From Bremerella cremea (lineage in GTDB: Bacteria; Planctomycetota; Planctomycetia; Pirellulales; Pirellulaceae): a DNA stretch of 64,000 bases. The first letter of the stretch is position 1; the number at the start of each line of letters is the position of its first letter. A program made the position numbers and the translations under genes. Location: assembly GCF_003335505.1 (NCBI RefSeq), contig NZ_QPEX01000010.1:1116001-1180000 (forward strand), written 5' to 3'. The notes below the pieces were generated by a model, which was not told the DNA's origin, made no database searches, and saw only the letters and a list, made by a program, of their open reading frames with translations. Of the stretch, positions 45,414 through 54,748 are shown in pieces.

Positions 45414-45439
45414 AAAAAGGGCCGGGTACCTTGCGGCCC
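45414..45439 (-). terminator. Rho-independent terminator of dnaK
   Basis: On the minus strand GGGCCG pairs with CGGCCC around a 9-base loop and is followed at once by TTTTT, about 75 bases after the dnaK stop. Confidence 0.85.
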
Positions 45440-45514
45440 CAGCCCTTCTCTATAACAGACTTCAAGTCACATAGCACGGACTTGTTGTATCCGGCTTTGT
45501 GGGCAGAAGGTTAA

Positions 45515-47467
45515 TTAGTCCTTCTTGACCTCGAACTCAGCGTCGATGGCGTCATCGTCGCCTCCGTCTTTGGTTTCGCCTTGCGGAGCTTCCCCTGCCG
45601 CTGCGGCAGCCGCTTCCGGGTTGTTGGCGGCGGCAGCTTCGTACAGGATCTTACTGACCGCGTGCGAGGCAGCTTCCAACTCGCTGATGGCCGATTTGAT
45701 CTTTTCGACGTCTTCGCCTTTGGCGGCTTCGCGCGTCTTCTCGATCGCGGCTTCCAGCGGAGCCTTGTCGTTGTCCGAGATCTTTTCGCCCGCTTCTTTA
45801 ATCAGCTTTTCAAGCTGGAAGCAACGCGATTCGGCTTCGTTGCGAGATTCGGCCAGTTCACGCTTCCGCTTATCTTCGGCGGCGTGCTCTTCGGCGTCCT
45901 TCTGCATCCGATCGATCTCATCCTTCGACAGGCCAGAACTTTGCTTGATCTCGACCTTCATCTCCTTACCAGTGCCCAAATCCTTGGCGGACACATTGAG
46001 GATACCGTTTTGGTCGATGTCGAACTTGACTTCGATTTGCGGCATGCCTCGTGGAGCCGGAGCGATTCCGTCCAGGTTGAACTCGTCGAGCAAGCGGTTG
46101 TCGGCAGCCATCGGGCGTTCCCCTTGGAACACACGCACAGTCACCGCACCCTGGTTGTCTTCTGCCGTGCTGAAGGTCTGCTTCTTTTCGGTTGGAATCG
46201 TCGTGTTGCGTTCGACCAACTTGGTGAACACACCACCGAGCGTTTCGATACCGAGCGAAAGCGGAGTAACGTCCAGCAGCAGCACGTCTTTACGACCACC
46301 TTCGGCCAACACGCTACCTTGGATAGCGGCACCTGCGGCAACGACTTCATCTGGGTTCACACCCTTGTGAGGATCTTTGCCGAAGATCTTTTTGACCATC
46401 TCCTGAACCTTCGGGATACGGGTCGAACCACCAACCAACACGACTTCGTCGATATCGTTGGCAGTTAGGTTGGCATCCTTCAAAGCCTTCTCAACCGGAA
46501 TTCGGCAGCGTTCGATCAAGTCGTCGGTCATCTGCTCGAACTGGCTACGGCTAATGGTCATCTGCAAGTGCTTCGGCCCCGAGGCATCCGCCGTAATGAA
46601 CGGCAGGTTGATGTCGGTCGAAGCCTGACCGCTGAGTTCCTTCTTCGCCTTTTCGCAGGCTTCCTGCAAACGCTGCAGTGCCATTTGGTCTTTGCGAAGA
46701 TCGATTCCGTTGGTCTTCTCGAATTCGGACGCCACGTAGTGGATCAACTTCTCATCGAAGTCGTCACCACCGAGGTGCGTATCACCACTGGTGCTGATCA
46801 CCTCAAACACGGTTCGTCCGCCGTCTTCCCCATCTTCAGGAGGCGAGACTTCGAGGATCGAGATATCGAACGTACCACCGCCCAAGTCGAACACGGCAAT
46901 CTTTTCGGCCTTGTTCTTACCCAAACCGTAAGCCAAAGCGGCTGCGGTCGGTTCGTTGATGATACGAGCCACTTCCAAACCAGCGATCTGACCGGCATCC
47001 TTGGTGGCCTGACGCTGAGCGTCATTAAAGTAAGCCGGAACCGTGATCACCGCTTTGCTGACCTTGTGTCCCAAGTAGCTTTCAGCGGCAGCTTTCAGCT
47101 TCTGCAGGATCTTGGCCGAGATTTCTGGCGGCGTATATTCTTTGTCGCCAATTTGAACTTTGACATATTCGTCAGAGCTACCAACGACCTTGTACGGCAC
47201 CAACTTCTCTTCCGAGTCGACTTCGTTATGACGTCGCCCCATGAAGCGTTTGATGGAGTAAACCGTCTTGGTGGGGTTGGTCACCGCCTGACGACGTGCC
47301 GGTTCGCCGACCAGGACTTCCCCTTTGTCGGTGTAACCCACAACACTCGGGGTAAGCCGGCTACCTTCGGCGTTCGGAATCACTTTTGCTTCCGAACCTT
47401 CCATGACCGCGACCACGGAGTTCGTGGTACCGAGGTCGATCCCAATAATCACTTCACCTTGTGCCAT
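45515..47467 (-). CDS. dnaK: Chaperone DnaK (Hsp70)
   Basis: The ATP-driven Hsp70 chaperone, 650 residues. Nucleotide-binding domain (1-385) with [26 protein letters not shown] and [11 protein letters not shown]; linker [14 protein letters not shown]; substrate-binding domain to about 510; helical lid; and an Ala/Gly-rich tail ending EFEVKKD, similar to the EEVKDK end of E. coli DnaK. The ATG at 47467 is preceded by GAGGTAG. grpE and dnaJ are not adjacent, so this copy is transcribed alone. The long upstream gap contains a palindrome that resembles one upstream of groEL. Confidence 0.98.
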   Translation of the reverse strand: MAQGEVIIGIDLGTTNSVVAVMEGSEAKVIPNAEGSRLTPSVVGYTDKGEVLVGEPARRQAVTNPTKTVYSIKRFMGRRHNEVDSEEKLVPYKVVGSSDEYVKVQIGDKEYTPPEISAKILQKLKAAAESYLGHKVSKAVITVPAYFNDAQRQATKDAGQIAGLEVARIINEPTAAALAYGLGKNKAEKIAVFDLGGGTFDISILEVSPPEDGEDGGRTVFEVISTSGDTHLGGDDFDEKLIHYVASEFEKTNGIDLRKDQMALQRLQEACEKAKKELSGQASTDINLPFITADASGPKHLQMTISRSQFEQMTDDLIERCRIPVEKALKDANLTANDIDEVVLVGGSTRIPKVQEMVKKIFGKDPHKGVNPDEVVAAGAAIQGSVLAEGGRKDVLLLDVTPLSLGIETLGGVFTKLVERNTTIPTEKKQTFSTAEDNQGAVTVRVFQGERPMAADNRLLDEFNLDGIAPAPRGMPQIEVKFDIDQNGILNVSAKDLGTGKEMKVEIKQSSGLSKDEIDRMQKDAEEHAAEDKRKRELAESRNEAESRCFQLEKLIKEAGEKISDNDKAPLEAAIEKTREAAKGEDVEKIKSAISELEAASHAVSKILYEAAAANNPEAAAAAAGEAPQGETKDGGDDDAIDAEFEVKKD

Positions 47468-47915
47468 GATGACTACCTCTTTCTTTCGCTAGAACTGCGC
47501 CCGAGGGCGTCAGAGTTTTCGTATGTAATTACCCAGCTTTTCGCATGGGATTGGTTTTAAGTAACACGTTGATGTGATCGGCAAATCTGCAGAATCACAC
47601 GGTTGGAAAAGGGAATTGCAAGAGGTATGCCAAAACTGTCCCCTACAACACAACTTTTTCCGCAAGTCTCTTTAATACAGTAGCTTACGACACAATTCTT
47701 TTTTCATTTCCTTTTCTAGCCCCTCGCACGGCAGCTTGACTCTGCCAAAATGGCAGCAGATTGCCACAAACCTTCTACGCACCTAGGTTTATGCCAGTCC
47801 GAGATGAGTTATGATTCATTTGACGATCCTTGGAAGATCGCTGTCATCGGCTAGACCTTTGCGGCTCGCCTTCCCAAATTGCCTTGAAAACCTTTCTTTA
47901 AGCCCCCAAGCTGCG
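47468..47915. other. Divergent promoter region between dnaK and pheA
   Basis: About 450 bases without a gene; must hold promoters for both neighbours. A palindrome lies at 47742-47756 (see separate entry). No CIRCE or HAIR heat-shock operator is present. Confidence 0.55.
47742..47756. promoter_or_regulatory. Palindrome CTGCCA-AAA-TGGCAG in the dnaK/pheA gap
   Basis: Perfect 6-bp arms around three A. A similar site, TGCCAAATTGGCA, lies upstream of groEL at 60473. Possible operator; no direct evidence. Confidence 0.4.
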
Positions 47916-49004
47916 ATGGCCAAGACTCCGCGTAAGACATCGGCAACCGATCTCAAGAAGACCGTTGCCAAGATTGACAGCCAGATCCTCGACTTACTGG
48001 CGAAACGTGTAAATGCCTGCCAAAAAATTGTCCAGAACGCCCCCAGTTTGACCATCGAGCAGCAGCTGAGCTCGGAAGAAAGTGAACTTGCCAAATGGCT
48101 TTCCAGCAATAAGACGCCGCTGGCCAAGGAATCGCTTTCCCCAGTGATGCAAGAGATATTAAGCCTCTGCCGCAGCGCCTCGCGCCGGTTACGTGTGGCG
48201 TATCTTGGGCCGCAGTACAGCTATTCGCATCAAGCGGCGGTAGAAAAATTTGGGGCGAATGCCGACTACTCGCCCGTCGCTACCATCGCGGCCGTTTTTG
48301 AAGAAATCCAGCGCAATCAGGCTGATTTTGGACTCGTTCCGGTCGAAAACTCGAACGATGGGCGTGTGACCGACACCCTTGAAATGTTCGCTAAAGTGCC
48401 CACCAAGATCTGTGGCGAAGTCAAACTGCATATCCATCATCAGCTTCTGGCGAAATGCCCTCGCGAAGAAATCCGCGAGGTCTTCAGCAAGCCGCAAGCC
48501 CTGTCGCAATGCCGCAACTGGCTGGCCAAGCACCTGCCTGCGGCTCGTCCAATCGAGATGACTAGCACGGCTGCCGCTGCCCAACTGGCCGCCCAAAAGG
48601 AGGGGGCCGCTGCCGTTGCCAGCCGCGCGGCTGGGTTGAATTACAACCTGGAAACGATTGCCTCGAATATCGAGGACAACCCTAACAACATCACCCGCTT
48701 CGCGGTAATCTCCCACTCAACCGCCCCCAAAACAGGCAACGACAAGACTGCGTTGCTGTTCCAAACCGAGCACAAACCGGGGGCATTGGCCGATGCCATG
48801 AACATTTTCAAGAAGAACCGCCTGAATTTGACCTGGATCGAGTCCTTTCCGGTTGCCAATTCGCCGGAAGAGTACCTGTTTTTCGTCGAAATGGAGGGGC
48901 ATAGCTCGGAATTGAAAATCCGGCGGATGATCGCCTCACTCGAGAAAAAGACCCTCCGTCTGGAGATTCTCGGCTCGTACCAAAAGACGGAACCGGTGAA
49001 CTAA
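47916..49004 (+). CDS. pheA: Chorismate mutase / prephenate dehydratase (P-protein)
   Basis: Bifunctional enzyme leading from chorismate to phenylpyruvate in phenylalanine synthesis. The 362 residues show a chorismate mutase AroQ-type helical domain (about 8-90; VAKIDSQILDLLAKRV), a prephenate dehydratase domain (about 93-275; VAYLGPQYSYSHQAA, VPVENSNDGRV, and the catalytic TRF in NNITRFAVI), and a C-terminal ACT domain (about 280-357; ALLFQTEHKPGALADAMNIF, IESFPV) that usually gives feedback inhibition by phenylalanine. I chose the ATG at 47916; the frame is open further upstream to 47811. The tyrosine branch enzyme TyrA lies at 23535. Confidence 0.93.
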   Translation: MAKTPRKTSATDLKKTVAKIDSQILDLLAKRVNACQKIVQNAPSLTIEQQLSSEESELAKWLSSNKTPLAKESLSPVMQEILSLCRSASRRLRVAYLGPQYSYSHQAAVEKFGANADYSPVATIAAVFEEIQRNQADFGLVPVENSNDGRVTDTLEMFAKVPTKICGEVKLHIHHQLLAKCPREEIREVFSKPQALSQCRNWLAKHLPAARPIEMTSTAAAAQLAAQKEGAAAVASRAAGLNYNLETIASNIEDNPNNITRFAVISHSTAPKTGNDKTALLFQTEHKPGALADAMNIFKKNRLNLTWIESFPVANSPEEYLFFVEMEGHSSELKIRRMIASLEKKTLRLEILGSYQKTEPVN

Positions 49005-49170
49005 CGTAGTCGTCCCAGGGCTCCCAATCTTCAGAACGGCCTTCTCAGGTGGGTTGACGGCGGAAAATTATGCCCCCAACCGGTGAGAGGTGACCTCGAC
49101 GGACATGCATGCACTCTGTTATATTTACGGGTTTCATTCTGCACAGGCAGAACGACTTAGATCTATTCTA

Positions 49171-49232
49171 TTGATGGCTGCGTAGGCAATCCTCAACCGG
49201 AATAACCGGCTAGATTCCCTACGCAGACATCA
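49171..49232. repeat. 62-base imperfect palindrome upstream of tpiA
   Basis: The arms TTGATGGCTGCGTAG (49171-49185) and CTACGCAGACATCAA (49218-49232) pair with one mismatch, and inner bases extend the pairing; a further CCGG-CCGG hairpin is in the middle (49197-49209). It ends 49 bases before the tpiA start. It could be a leader structure or a small MITE-like repeat; the right arm belongs to the 24-base element that also occurs at 17308. Confidence 0.65.
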
Positions 49233-49234
49233 AT
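49211..49234. repeat. 24-base element shared with the region upstream of 17373 (copy 2)
   Basis: 21 of 24 bases match 17308-17331; overlaps the right arm of the tpiA palindrome. Confidence 0.6.
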
Positions 49235-49281
49235 TGAGTCTTTAATTTGATCGGCCATTGTGGTCCGCAGGAGAACGACGG

Positions 49282-50037
49282 GTGAGACGTCCTTTCATCG
49301 CTGGTAACTGGAAAATGAACACCACCAAGGCCGAAGGCGTTGCTTTGGTGAAAGGCGTTGCCGAAGGCAACACTGCCGGCGACGCAGTCGAAGTGGCCGT
49401 GTGTGCCCCCAGCGTTTACTTGGATGCCGTTGCCACGGCAGCCGCTGGCAAGGTGGGCGTTGGTGCCCAGAACTGCTACCACGAAGCTTCCGGTGCATTC
49501 ACCGGCGAGATCTCTGCCGAGATGGCCAAGGACATTGGCTGCCAGTATGTCATCTTGGGACACAGCGAACGCCGCCACATCTTCGGCGAATCCAACAGCG
49601 ACGTCTGCAAGAAAGTGCATTCGGTCCTCGCTGCTGGCCTAACCCCGATCGTTTGCGTGGGCGAACTGCTAGAAGAACGAGAAGCAGGCAAAACAACTGA
49701 TGTTGTCGCCGAACAAATGTATGGCAGCCTGGCTGGCGTTACCGCTGAACAGATGAAGTCGGTCGTTATCGCTTACGAACCGGTCTGGGCTATCGGCACC
49801 GGCAAAGTTGCTACGCCAGCTCAAGCTGAAGAAGTGCATGCCGGCATCCGGGCTTTGATGACCGCCAAATATGGCGAAGCAATCTCGGAATCGGTCCGCA
49901 TTCAATACGGTGGCAGCGTTAAGCCAGACAACGCCGCTGAACTACTTTCGCAACCGAACATTGACGGCGCGTTGGTGGGTGGTGCCTCGCTCAAAGCAGA
50001 TAGCTTCCTGGGCATTATTGCTGGCGCCACCAAGTAG
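49282..50037 (+). CDS. tpiA: Triosephosphate isomerase
   Basis: Glycolytic enzyme that interconverts dihydroxyacetone phosphate and glyceraldehyde 3-phosphate; 251 residues, normal length. Catalytic residues are visible: Lys in GNWKMN, His in LGHSERR, and Glu in AYEPVWAIGTG; the phosphate loops are IQYGGSVKPDN and GALVGGASL. The start is GTG at 49282, preceded by AGGAG nine bases upstream, which gives MRRPFIAGNWKMN; an open extension to 49258 is unlikely. secG follows 84 bases later, the same order as in some other bacteria. Confidence 0.97.
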   Translation: MRRPFIAGNWKMNTTKAEGVALVKGVAEGNTAGDAVEVAVCAPSVYLDAVATAAAGKVGVGAQNCYHEASGAFTGEISAEMAKDIGCQYVILGHSERRHIFGESNSDVCKKVHSVLAAGLTPIVCVGELLEEREAGKTTDVVAEQMYGSLAGVTAEQMKSVVIAYEPVWAIGTGKVATPAQAEEVHAGIRALMTAKYGEAISESVRIQYGGSVKPDNAAELLSQPNIDGALVGGASLKADSFLGIIAGATK

Positions 50038-50121
50038 TCTCGGAAGATCCCCCGTCGGGAATCGTTTAGCAGGCGTTCCCATTTTTGCATCCTACAAGGA
50101 CGTTTTCAGAAGTAGCGAAAC

Positions 50122-50658
50122 ATGACTATTCCCATCCTTTTCGCCGCGGTCTCTCCACTTCAGTACCTATTTGGCCCGCTGATCTTCCTTACGTCCGTGT
50201 TTCTGATCCTCGTTGTCTTGGTACAGCGTGGTCGCGGTGGCGGATTAACGGGTGCCCTGGGTGGTGCTGGTGGCCAAAGCGCTTTCGGCGCTAAAGCAGG
50301 CGACGTGTTCACCAAGATCACTGTTGTCGTCGCCGCCTTCTGGATTCTGCTTTGCATCTTGGCCACGATGAGCCTTCAAGACCTAGGCTCGACCAAGGTG
50401 ACCAGCAGCGGCAGCAACATCGCCACACCCCCAGCTGGTGAAGCTGCAACGGGCGAAGCCAAAGACGGGACTTCATCAATTACCGCCCCGGCAACCGAGG
50501 AAGCCGCAAAGCCGACCTCAGAAACTCCGGCTTCCGACAGCAAGCCTGCCGCCGACCTGGAACCTGCAACCGGCGAAGCCGCGAGCACGCCACCTCCGTC
50601 CGTCGACACGGTTGAAGCTACCGACAAGCCTGCGGCAGACGAAAAGCCCAAAGACTAG
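50122..50658 (+). CDS. secG: Protein translocase subunit SecG with long C-terminal extension
   Basis: SecG is a small partner in the SecYEG channel. The first 85 residues fit: helix 1 (about 12-34), the conserved loop [24 protein letters not shown], and helix 2 (about 62-84). The rest (86-178) is an Ala/Pro/Glu/Thr-rich, unstructured tail not found in the 110-residue E. coli protein, a type of extension that I would expect to be variable among relatives. Coded behind tpiA. Confidence 0.9.
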   Translation: MTIPILFAAVSPLQYLFGPLIFLTSVFLILVVLVQRGRGGGLTGALGGAGGQSAFGAKAGDVFTKITVVVAAFWILLCILATMSLQDLGSTKVTSSGSNIATPPAGEAATGEAKDGTSSITAPATEEAAKPTSETPASDSKPAADLEPATGEAASTPPPSVDTVEATDKPAADEKPKD

Positions 50659-50777
50659 GCTTAGTCAATTCGGCCAATCATCAACGCGACTTCCATGGCT
50701 TAGTTTCTGTGGAAGTCGTTTAGCGTTTTGAATTTCCACACCTCTGACTGCATCGCACAAACGCGGAGAAACCATCC

Positions 50778-51662
50778 ATGCTGTTGAGCATGACCGGCTA
50801 TGGCGATGCCCATCTGCATGCGGACGGCGTCTCGGTTTCGGTCGAAATTCGCTCGGTCAACAACCGCTATTTCAAGCTTACAGTTCGCGGCAACGAACTT
50901 TTTAGCGGGATCGAATCCCAGATCGAAGCCCTTGCTCGCAAGCACATCAATCGTGGCACGATCACGATTAACCTGCGAGTAAAGACAGACGCCACTGCCG
51001 ACAAGTACCGAATCGATACCGACGTCCTGCAAAGCTACGTCCAGCAGATCCACCAACTTGGCAGCCAGATTGGCATTTCCGAAACACCTCATTGGGATTC
51101 CGTCTTGCAACTGCCAGGCGTGGTCCAAGAGAACACTGACAACGACGACGAGCAATTCAACGCTTGGCCGGTGATCGAGAAGACGGTTCAAACGGCTCTC
51201 GAAAAATTCGACACCATGCGGCAGCACGAGGGAGAAACGACCACCGTCGATCTGCGTGAAAATCTCGCCACGATTGCTAAATACCTAGAGCAAATCGAGG
51301 CCAAAACACCCAACGTGGTGGCCGGGTATCGCGACCGCATGACCGAACGGGTCAACAAAGTGCTGGAAGAATTCGACGTCACCGTCGACCCTTCGACCCT
51401 GCTGCGAGAAGTGGCCATCTTCACCGACCGTGTGAACATCTCGGAAGAGGTGGTGCGGCTGAAGAGTCACCTGCAACAATTCGAAACGTTCCTCACTCAA
51501 AAGGAATCGACCGGGCGCAAGCTCGACTTCCTCACCCAGGAACTTTTTCGCGAAACCAACACGATCGGCTCGAAAGCAAACGATGCCGAGATAGCCAAAG
51601 CGGTTGTCGAAATGAAGACTGCCATCGAGAAGATTCGCGAACAAGTTCAGAACATCGAATAA
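50778..51662 (+). CDS. YicC family endoribonuclease
   Basis: A 294-residue member of the YicC/YloC family, described as an endoribonuclease. The N-terminal motif LLSMTGYGDA, VEIRSVNNRYFKL and the C-terminal DUF1732 helical domain (RKLDFLTQELFRETNTIGSKANDAEIAK) are all in place. As in many bacteria it stands immediately before gmk and rpoZ, here with a gap of 40 bases, and probably is cotranscribed with them. Confidence 0.93.
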   Translation: MLLSMTGYGDAHLHADGVSVSVEIRSVNNRYFKLTVRGNELFSGIESQIEALARKHINRGTITINLRVKTDATADKYRIDTDVLQSYVQQIHQLGSQIGISETPHWDSVLQLPGVVQENTDNDDEQFNAWPVIEKTVQTALEKFDTMRQHEGETTTVDLRENLATIAKYLEQIEAKTPNVVAGYRDRMTERVNKVLEEFDVTVDPSTLLREVAIFTDRVNISEEVVRLKSHLQQFETFLTQKESTGRKLDFLTQELFRETNTIGSKANDAEIAKAVVEMKTAIEKIREQVQNIE

Positions 51663-51702
51663 AACAAACCCAATCGACGAAAGCCCCTTCCAACTGGCCA
51701 GC

Positions 51703-52305
51703 ATGAACACAGAAGCCCCAGGCATTTTGGTAATCCTTTCCGGTCCTTCCGGTGCCGGCAAGACAACCATCGTGCGCAAGCTGCTGGCCCTGGGAGTTCC
51801 GCAGATTGAGCTGAGCATATCCGCGACCACGCGTGCACCACGCCAAGGCGAACAAGACGGGATCGACTACCACTTCCTCACCAAGGAAGAGTTTGAACGC
51901 CGTCAAGCCGCTGGTGAGTTCCTTGAGTTCGTCGAAGTGTTTCGCACCGGCCACTACTACGGAACGCTCCGCAGCGAAGTCGAAGCCCGCTTGGCTGAGG
52001 GCATTTCCGTGCTGCTAGAGATTGACGTGGAGGGGGCCGTGAAGGTCGCCCAGCAATACCCAGAAGCGATCACCATTTTCCTCAGCCCCGAATCGACGGA
52101 AGAACTAGAACGCCGTCTTCGCGACCGAGGCACCGAAACGGAAGAAGCCATTGAGCGACGGCTGGAAACAGCCAAGAGCGAAATGGGAGCGTCCTCGTGG
52201 TATTCGTACCACGTGTTAAACATGGCCGACGCCGCCGACCAGACAGTCACCCAACTTGCTGACATTATCCGTCAGGAAAAGGAAAAACGATGTTCGAAGA
52301 ATTGA
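51703..52305 (+). CDS. gmk: Guanylate kinase
   Basis: Phosphorylates GMP to GDP. 200 residues with P-loop GPSGAGKTTIVRKL (residues 14-27), the GMP-binding TTRAPRQGEQDGIDYHF segment, and EIDVEGA with the catalytic region. The ATG at 51703 gives a short N-terminal lead of the usual size. It overlaps the rpoZ start by 16 bases. Confidence 0.96.
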   Translation: MNTEAPGILVILSGPSGAGKTTIVRKLLALGVPQIELSISATTRAPRQGEQDGIDYHFLTKEEFERRQAAGEFLEFVEVFRTGHYYGTLRSEVEARLAEGISVLLEIDVEGAVKVAQQYPEAITIFLSPESTEELERRLRDRGTETEEAIERRLETAKSEMGASSWYSYHVLNMADAADQTVTQLADIIRQEKEKRCSKN

Positions 52306-52556
52306 AAGAAGAATTCATCATCAAGAAGGTTGGCGGTCGTTTTAAACTGTCGACCCTGATTCAAAAACGCTTGGTTGCGTTGAACGCCGGCAGCCGCCCA
52401 CTGGTCGAAATAAAATCCGACAACAAGATGGAAATCGTGTTGGAAGAAATTAAGCAAGACAAGATCTTCCTTGATACAACCAACGAACTACGCACCACGG
52501 CCGACTCGGACGTAATGATCAAGTCGTTCGATGCCATCATGAGCGACGAACTGTGA
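52290..52556 (+). CDS. rpoZ: RNA polymerase omega subunit
   Basis: An 88-residue omega/Rpb6-type protein that helps assemble RNA polymerase. The core motif is KKVGGRFKLSTLIQKRLVALN (15-35); the remaining part is more divergent than in Proteobacteria. Its identity is supported by the classical place after gmk and before the coaBC-type gene. The first 16 bases overlap gmk; the last four overlap the next start (GTGA). Confidence 0.9.
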   Translation: MFEELKEEFIIKKVGGRFKLSTLIQKRLVALNAGSRPLVEIKSDNKMEIVLEEIKQDKIFLDTTNELRTTADSDVMIKSFDAIMSDEL

Positions 52557-53095
52557 GCGATCGCAAGGTCATCATCGGCGTCACCGGCGGGATTGCCGCC
52601 TACAAAACGCCTGCGTTGGTCAGCCAACTGGTCAAAGCAGACGTTGACGTCACCGTGGTGATGACCGCCGCTTCCCACCACTTTGCCGGCGCGGCCACAC
52701 TCACCGCGCTTTCCGGGAAGCGTGTTCACACCGAGCTTTTCGACGAGAACATGCCACTGGGCGCGCACATCGAGCTTGCGCGCCGAGCGAGCCTGCTGTG
52801 CATTGTCCCCACTTCAGCCGACTTCATGGCCAAAGCTGCACTTGGCTTGGCCGACGACCTGCTGAGTACCCTCTACCTGGCATTCACCGGCAAAGTCTTC
52901 ATGTGCCCCGCGATGAACAAAGAAATGTGGGCTCACCCCGCCGTTCAGCGGAACGTGAAAACGCTGATTGAAGATGGCGTCACGATGATCGGGCCCGACT
53001 CTGGCTGGCAAAGTTGCCGTGTGGAAGGAACCGGACGAATGACCGAACCAGACGAAATTTACGCGAAGATAGAAAGCTACTTCCAAGACAAATAA
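52553..53095 (+). CDS. Phosphopantothenoylcysteine decarboxylase (CoaC-type flavoprotein)
   Basis: An FMN-dependent decarboxylase of the HFCD family in coenzyme A synthesis. The active-site His is H72 in GAHIELA, the substrate motif is PAMNKEMW (about 118-125), and the flexible flap holds Cys in SCRVEGTGRM (about 155-164). With only 180 residues it has the CoaC part but not the CoaB synthetase normally fused behind it (total about 400), so CoaB must be coded elsewhere. The GTG start overlaps the rpoZ stop. It closes the yicC-gmk-rpoZ operon. Confidence 0.9.
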   Translation: MSDRKVIIGVTGGIAAYKTPALVSQLVKADVDVTVVMTAASHHFAGAATLTALSGKRVHTELFDENMPLGAHIELARRASLLCIVPTSADFMAKAALGLADDLLSTLYLAFTGKVFMCPAMNKEMWAHPAVQRNVKTLIEDGVTMIGPDSGWQSCRVEGTGRMTEPDEIYAKIESYFQDK

Positions 53096-53164
53096 GCGTC
53101 ATCCCCACCGAAGTAGCCCAACGGCGACCTATTTTGCCATCAAGTATCTTCGGGTTTTCACAGC

Positions 53165-53476
53165 ATGTCAAAGCTACTGATTCGATTTGGCTTCGCTTTC
53201 GGCTCACTGTTGCTACTTCCCCTGATACCATTCTTGGCCATCCTGATGATGGAAGGCGCCCAGCATAATCCTCAACCAGTAGGCGGATTCGGTGCGAATA
53301 TGCGACTGGTTTACCTGCTGATCATTGGTGGCCCCATCGTCGCTATCGGAGCGGCTATCCTCACAATCACGGGCATCTTCTGGGCGATCACTAACGACCA
53401 AAGGCACACTGCTCACCAAAGCGATTTCCATGAACCACTCCACACTAAAAATGATCCCAGCCGACCGGCAAATTAA
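53165..53476 (+). CDS. Small two-helix membrane protein
   Basis: 103 residues with two hydrophobic helices (about 5-29 and 46-75) and a short hydrophilic end rich in His, Asp and Pro. No family recognised. It begins 69 bases after coaC, and its 3' end overlaps the next gene by 47 bases in another frame, which makes one of the two starts uncertain. It may be the first gene of a pair with the DJ-1 family protein. Confidence 0.6.
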   Translation: MSKLLIRFGFAFGSLLLLPLIPFLAILMMEGAQHNPQPVGGFGANMRLVYLLIIGGPIVAIGAAILTITGIFWAITNDQRHTAHQSDFHEPLHTKNDPSRPAN

Positions 53477-54158
53477 CATCGGAGCGATCATCTTTCCTGA
53501 GATGGATCAGATCGACCTGACTGGCCCTTACGCGGTTCTTTCACGACTTCCCGGCTCTTCGATTCAGCTGATCGGGCAGAAAAAAGAACAGATTCGCGAT
53601 CACCTTGGCCTGAGCTTAGTCCCGGATGTCGCTTTAGAGGATGCCCGGCCGATCGACCTCTTGCTTGTCCCTGGTGGCCCCGGGCAGGAAGCCCTCATGG
53701 AAGACGAAACGGTGCTTTCGTTTATCCGGCAGCGAGCGAGCACCGCGAAGTGTGTATTCTCGGTTTGTACCGGCTCGTTGATTTGCGGCGCGGCGGGCCT
53801 ATTAAAAGACAAAGTAGCCACCACACACTGGACGGCTTTGCCCTTGCTGAAATATTTCGGGGCGAAACCATCAGAGAAACGCGTTGCCATTGATGGCAAC
53901 TTCGTTAGTGCGGCAGGTCTCACCGCAGGAATTGACGGAGCATTGACCGTCGCAGCACTACTGCGCGGCGACGAGGTCGCCCAAGCCATTCAACTGGCAA
54001 TTCAATATGCACCGGAACCACCGTTCGAATGTGGCAGCCCCGATATTGCCCCGCCAGAAATCTTGGCCAAGGTGAAGTCGAACGTCGCTCCGCTGACTGA
54101 ACTTCGCGAGAAGACAGCGAAACGGGTCGCCGAACGCCTGGGGATCAGTCTCAAGTAA
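53430..54158 (+). CDS. DJ-1/PfpI family protein (isonitrile hydratase-like)
   Basis: A 242-residue protein of the DJ-1 superfamily. The nucleophile is C113 in FSVCTGSLICGAAGLL; an acidic pair near the start (FPEMDQIDL, E24 and D27) and the ATTHWTALPLL motif match isocyanide hydratases such as Pseudomonas InhA and ThiJ-like relatives. No AraC-type DNA-binding domain is attached. The ATG at 53430 lies within the previous gene; an ATG at 53451 is an alternative that would shorten the overlap. Followed by a strong terminator. Confidence 0.87.
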   Translation: MNHSTLKMIPADRQINIGAIIFPEMDQIDLTGPYAVLSRLPGSSIQLIGQKKEQIRDHLGLSLVPDVALEDARPIDLLLVPGGPGQEALMEDETVLSFIRQRASTAKCVFSVCTGSLICGAAGLLKDKVATTHWTALPLLKYFGAKPSEKRVAIDGNFVSAAGLTAGIDGALTVAALLRGDEVAQAIQLAIQYAPEPPFECGSPDIAPPEILAKVKSNVAPLTELREKTAKRVAERLGISLK

Positions 54159-54194
54159 CCTGAAAGCCTCGTTTTCGCCCCCTCTCGGCGCAGC

Positions 54195-54227
54195 AAAAAA
54201 GCGGAGCCTTGTTAACTCCGCTTTTTT
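54195..54227. terminator. Bidirectional rho-independent terminator
   Basis: Twelve-base arms (54195-54206 with 54216-54227), A6 on the left and T6 on the right, 9-base loop; lies between the convergent DJ-1 and DUF6800-like genes. Confidence 0.93.
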
Positions 54228-54258
54228 CTATCTTCCGCTTCGAGAAGCCTTGAGTCTT

Positions 54259-54447
54259 TTACGACTCTAGGCCCCATCGTTGGATCAATTCTTCCGCAGC
54301 CGGGGTCAGCTTACGGAGCTTGCCGGCGATACGTCGCTTTTCGTCGTTCGATGGGTTCTTGGCGATGATGGCCTTGAACTTGGCATAAACCTTCTTGCGA
54401 TGACGTCGACGCTTCAATTCCTGATGGCGCTCGCTGATAACCGGCAC
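54259..54447 (-). CDS. DUF6800-like small basic protein
   Basis: A 62-residue, strongly basic protein (SERHQELKRRRHRKKVYAKF at the N-terminus, then LRKLTPAAEELIQRWGLE). It resembles the short DUF6800 proteins that I know from planctomycetes; no function is established. The charge suggests contact with nucleic acid, perhaps ribosomal or mRNA. The GTG start is supported by AAAGGAA eight bases upstream. Confidence 0.78.
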   Translation of the reverse strand: MPVISERHQELKRRRHRKKVYAKFKAIIAKNPSNDEKRRIAGKLRKLTPAAEELIQRWGLES

Positions 54448-54748
54448 GCGACAGTTCCTTTAATGGGACATAAGTGAAAGGTGAAACGATGCTGGCATGG
54501 CATCGGCTTGTTAGTTCTGGAAACCCCACAGTGTAGGGAATCAGGCCGATTTCGTCAATTGGGGCCGCTTTTCTCGTACCAAACAACCCATCGATCCCTA
54601 TCCTCTCCCCTAATTGGGCCCCCAGGGACGTTCTGATATCTGCAATCGAGGAATTGACTCGCGGGGATAGGTGGCTGAAACTAATGCTTCGGGTAACCGA
54701 ACCCACCTTTTCACGAATCCCACGATCGCACACCTGAGGAGATAACGC
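54448..54748. other. Divergent promoter region
   Basis: About 300 bases between the DUF6800-like gene and the SGNH hydrolase gene. A TTGACT at 54654-54659 could be part of a promoter, but I cannot point to a convincing -10 element. Nothing else is seen. Confidence 0.4.

Noticed and set aside
46568-47560. 330-codon plus-strand frame opposite dnaK
   Set aside because: Shadow of dnaK; its Phe/His-rich composition is the reverse complement of Glu/Lys codons.
47751-47766. Sigma-54 promoter (TGGCA...TTGC) before pheA
   Set aside because: The distance between the GG and GC elements is one base short of the required spacing.
47468-47810. CIRCE or HAIR operator before dnaK
   Set aside because: No TTAGCACTC-N9-GAGTGCTAA and no CTTGAGT-N7-ACTCAAG was found by reading the gap.
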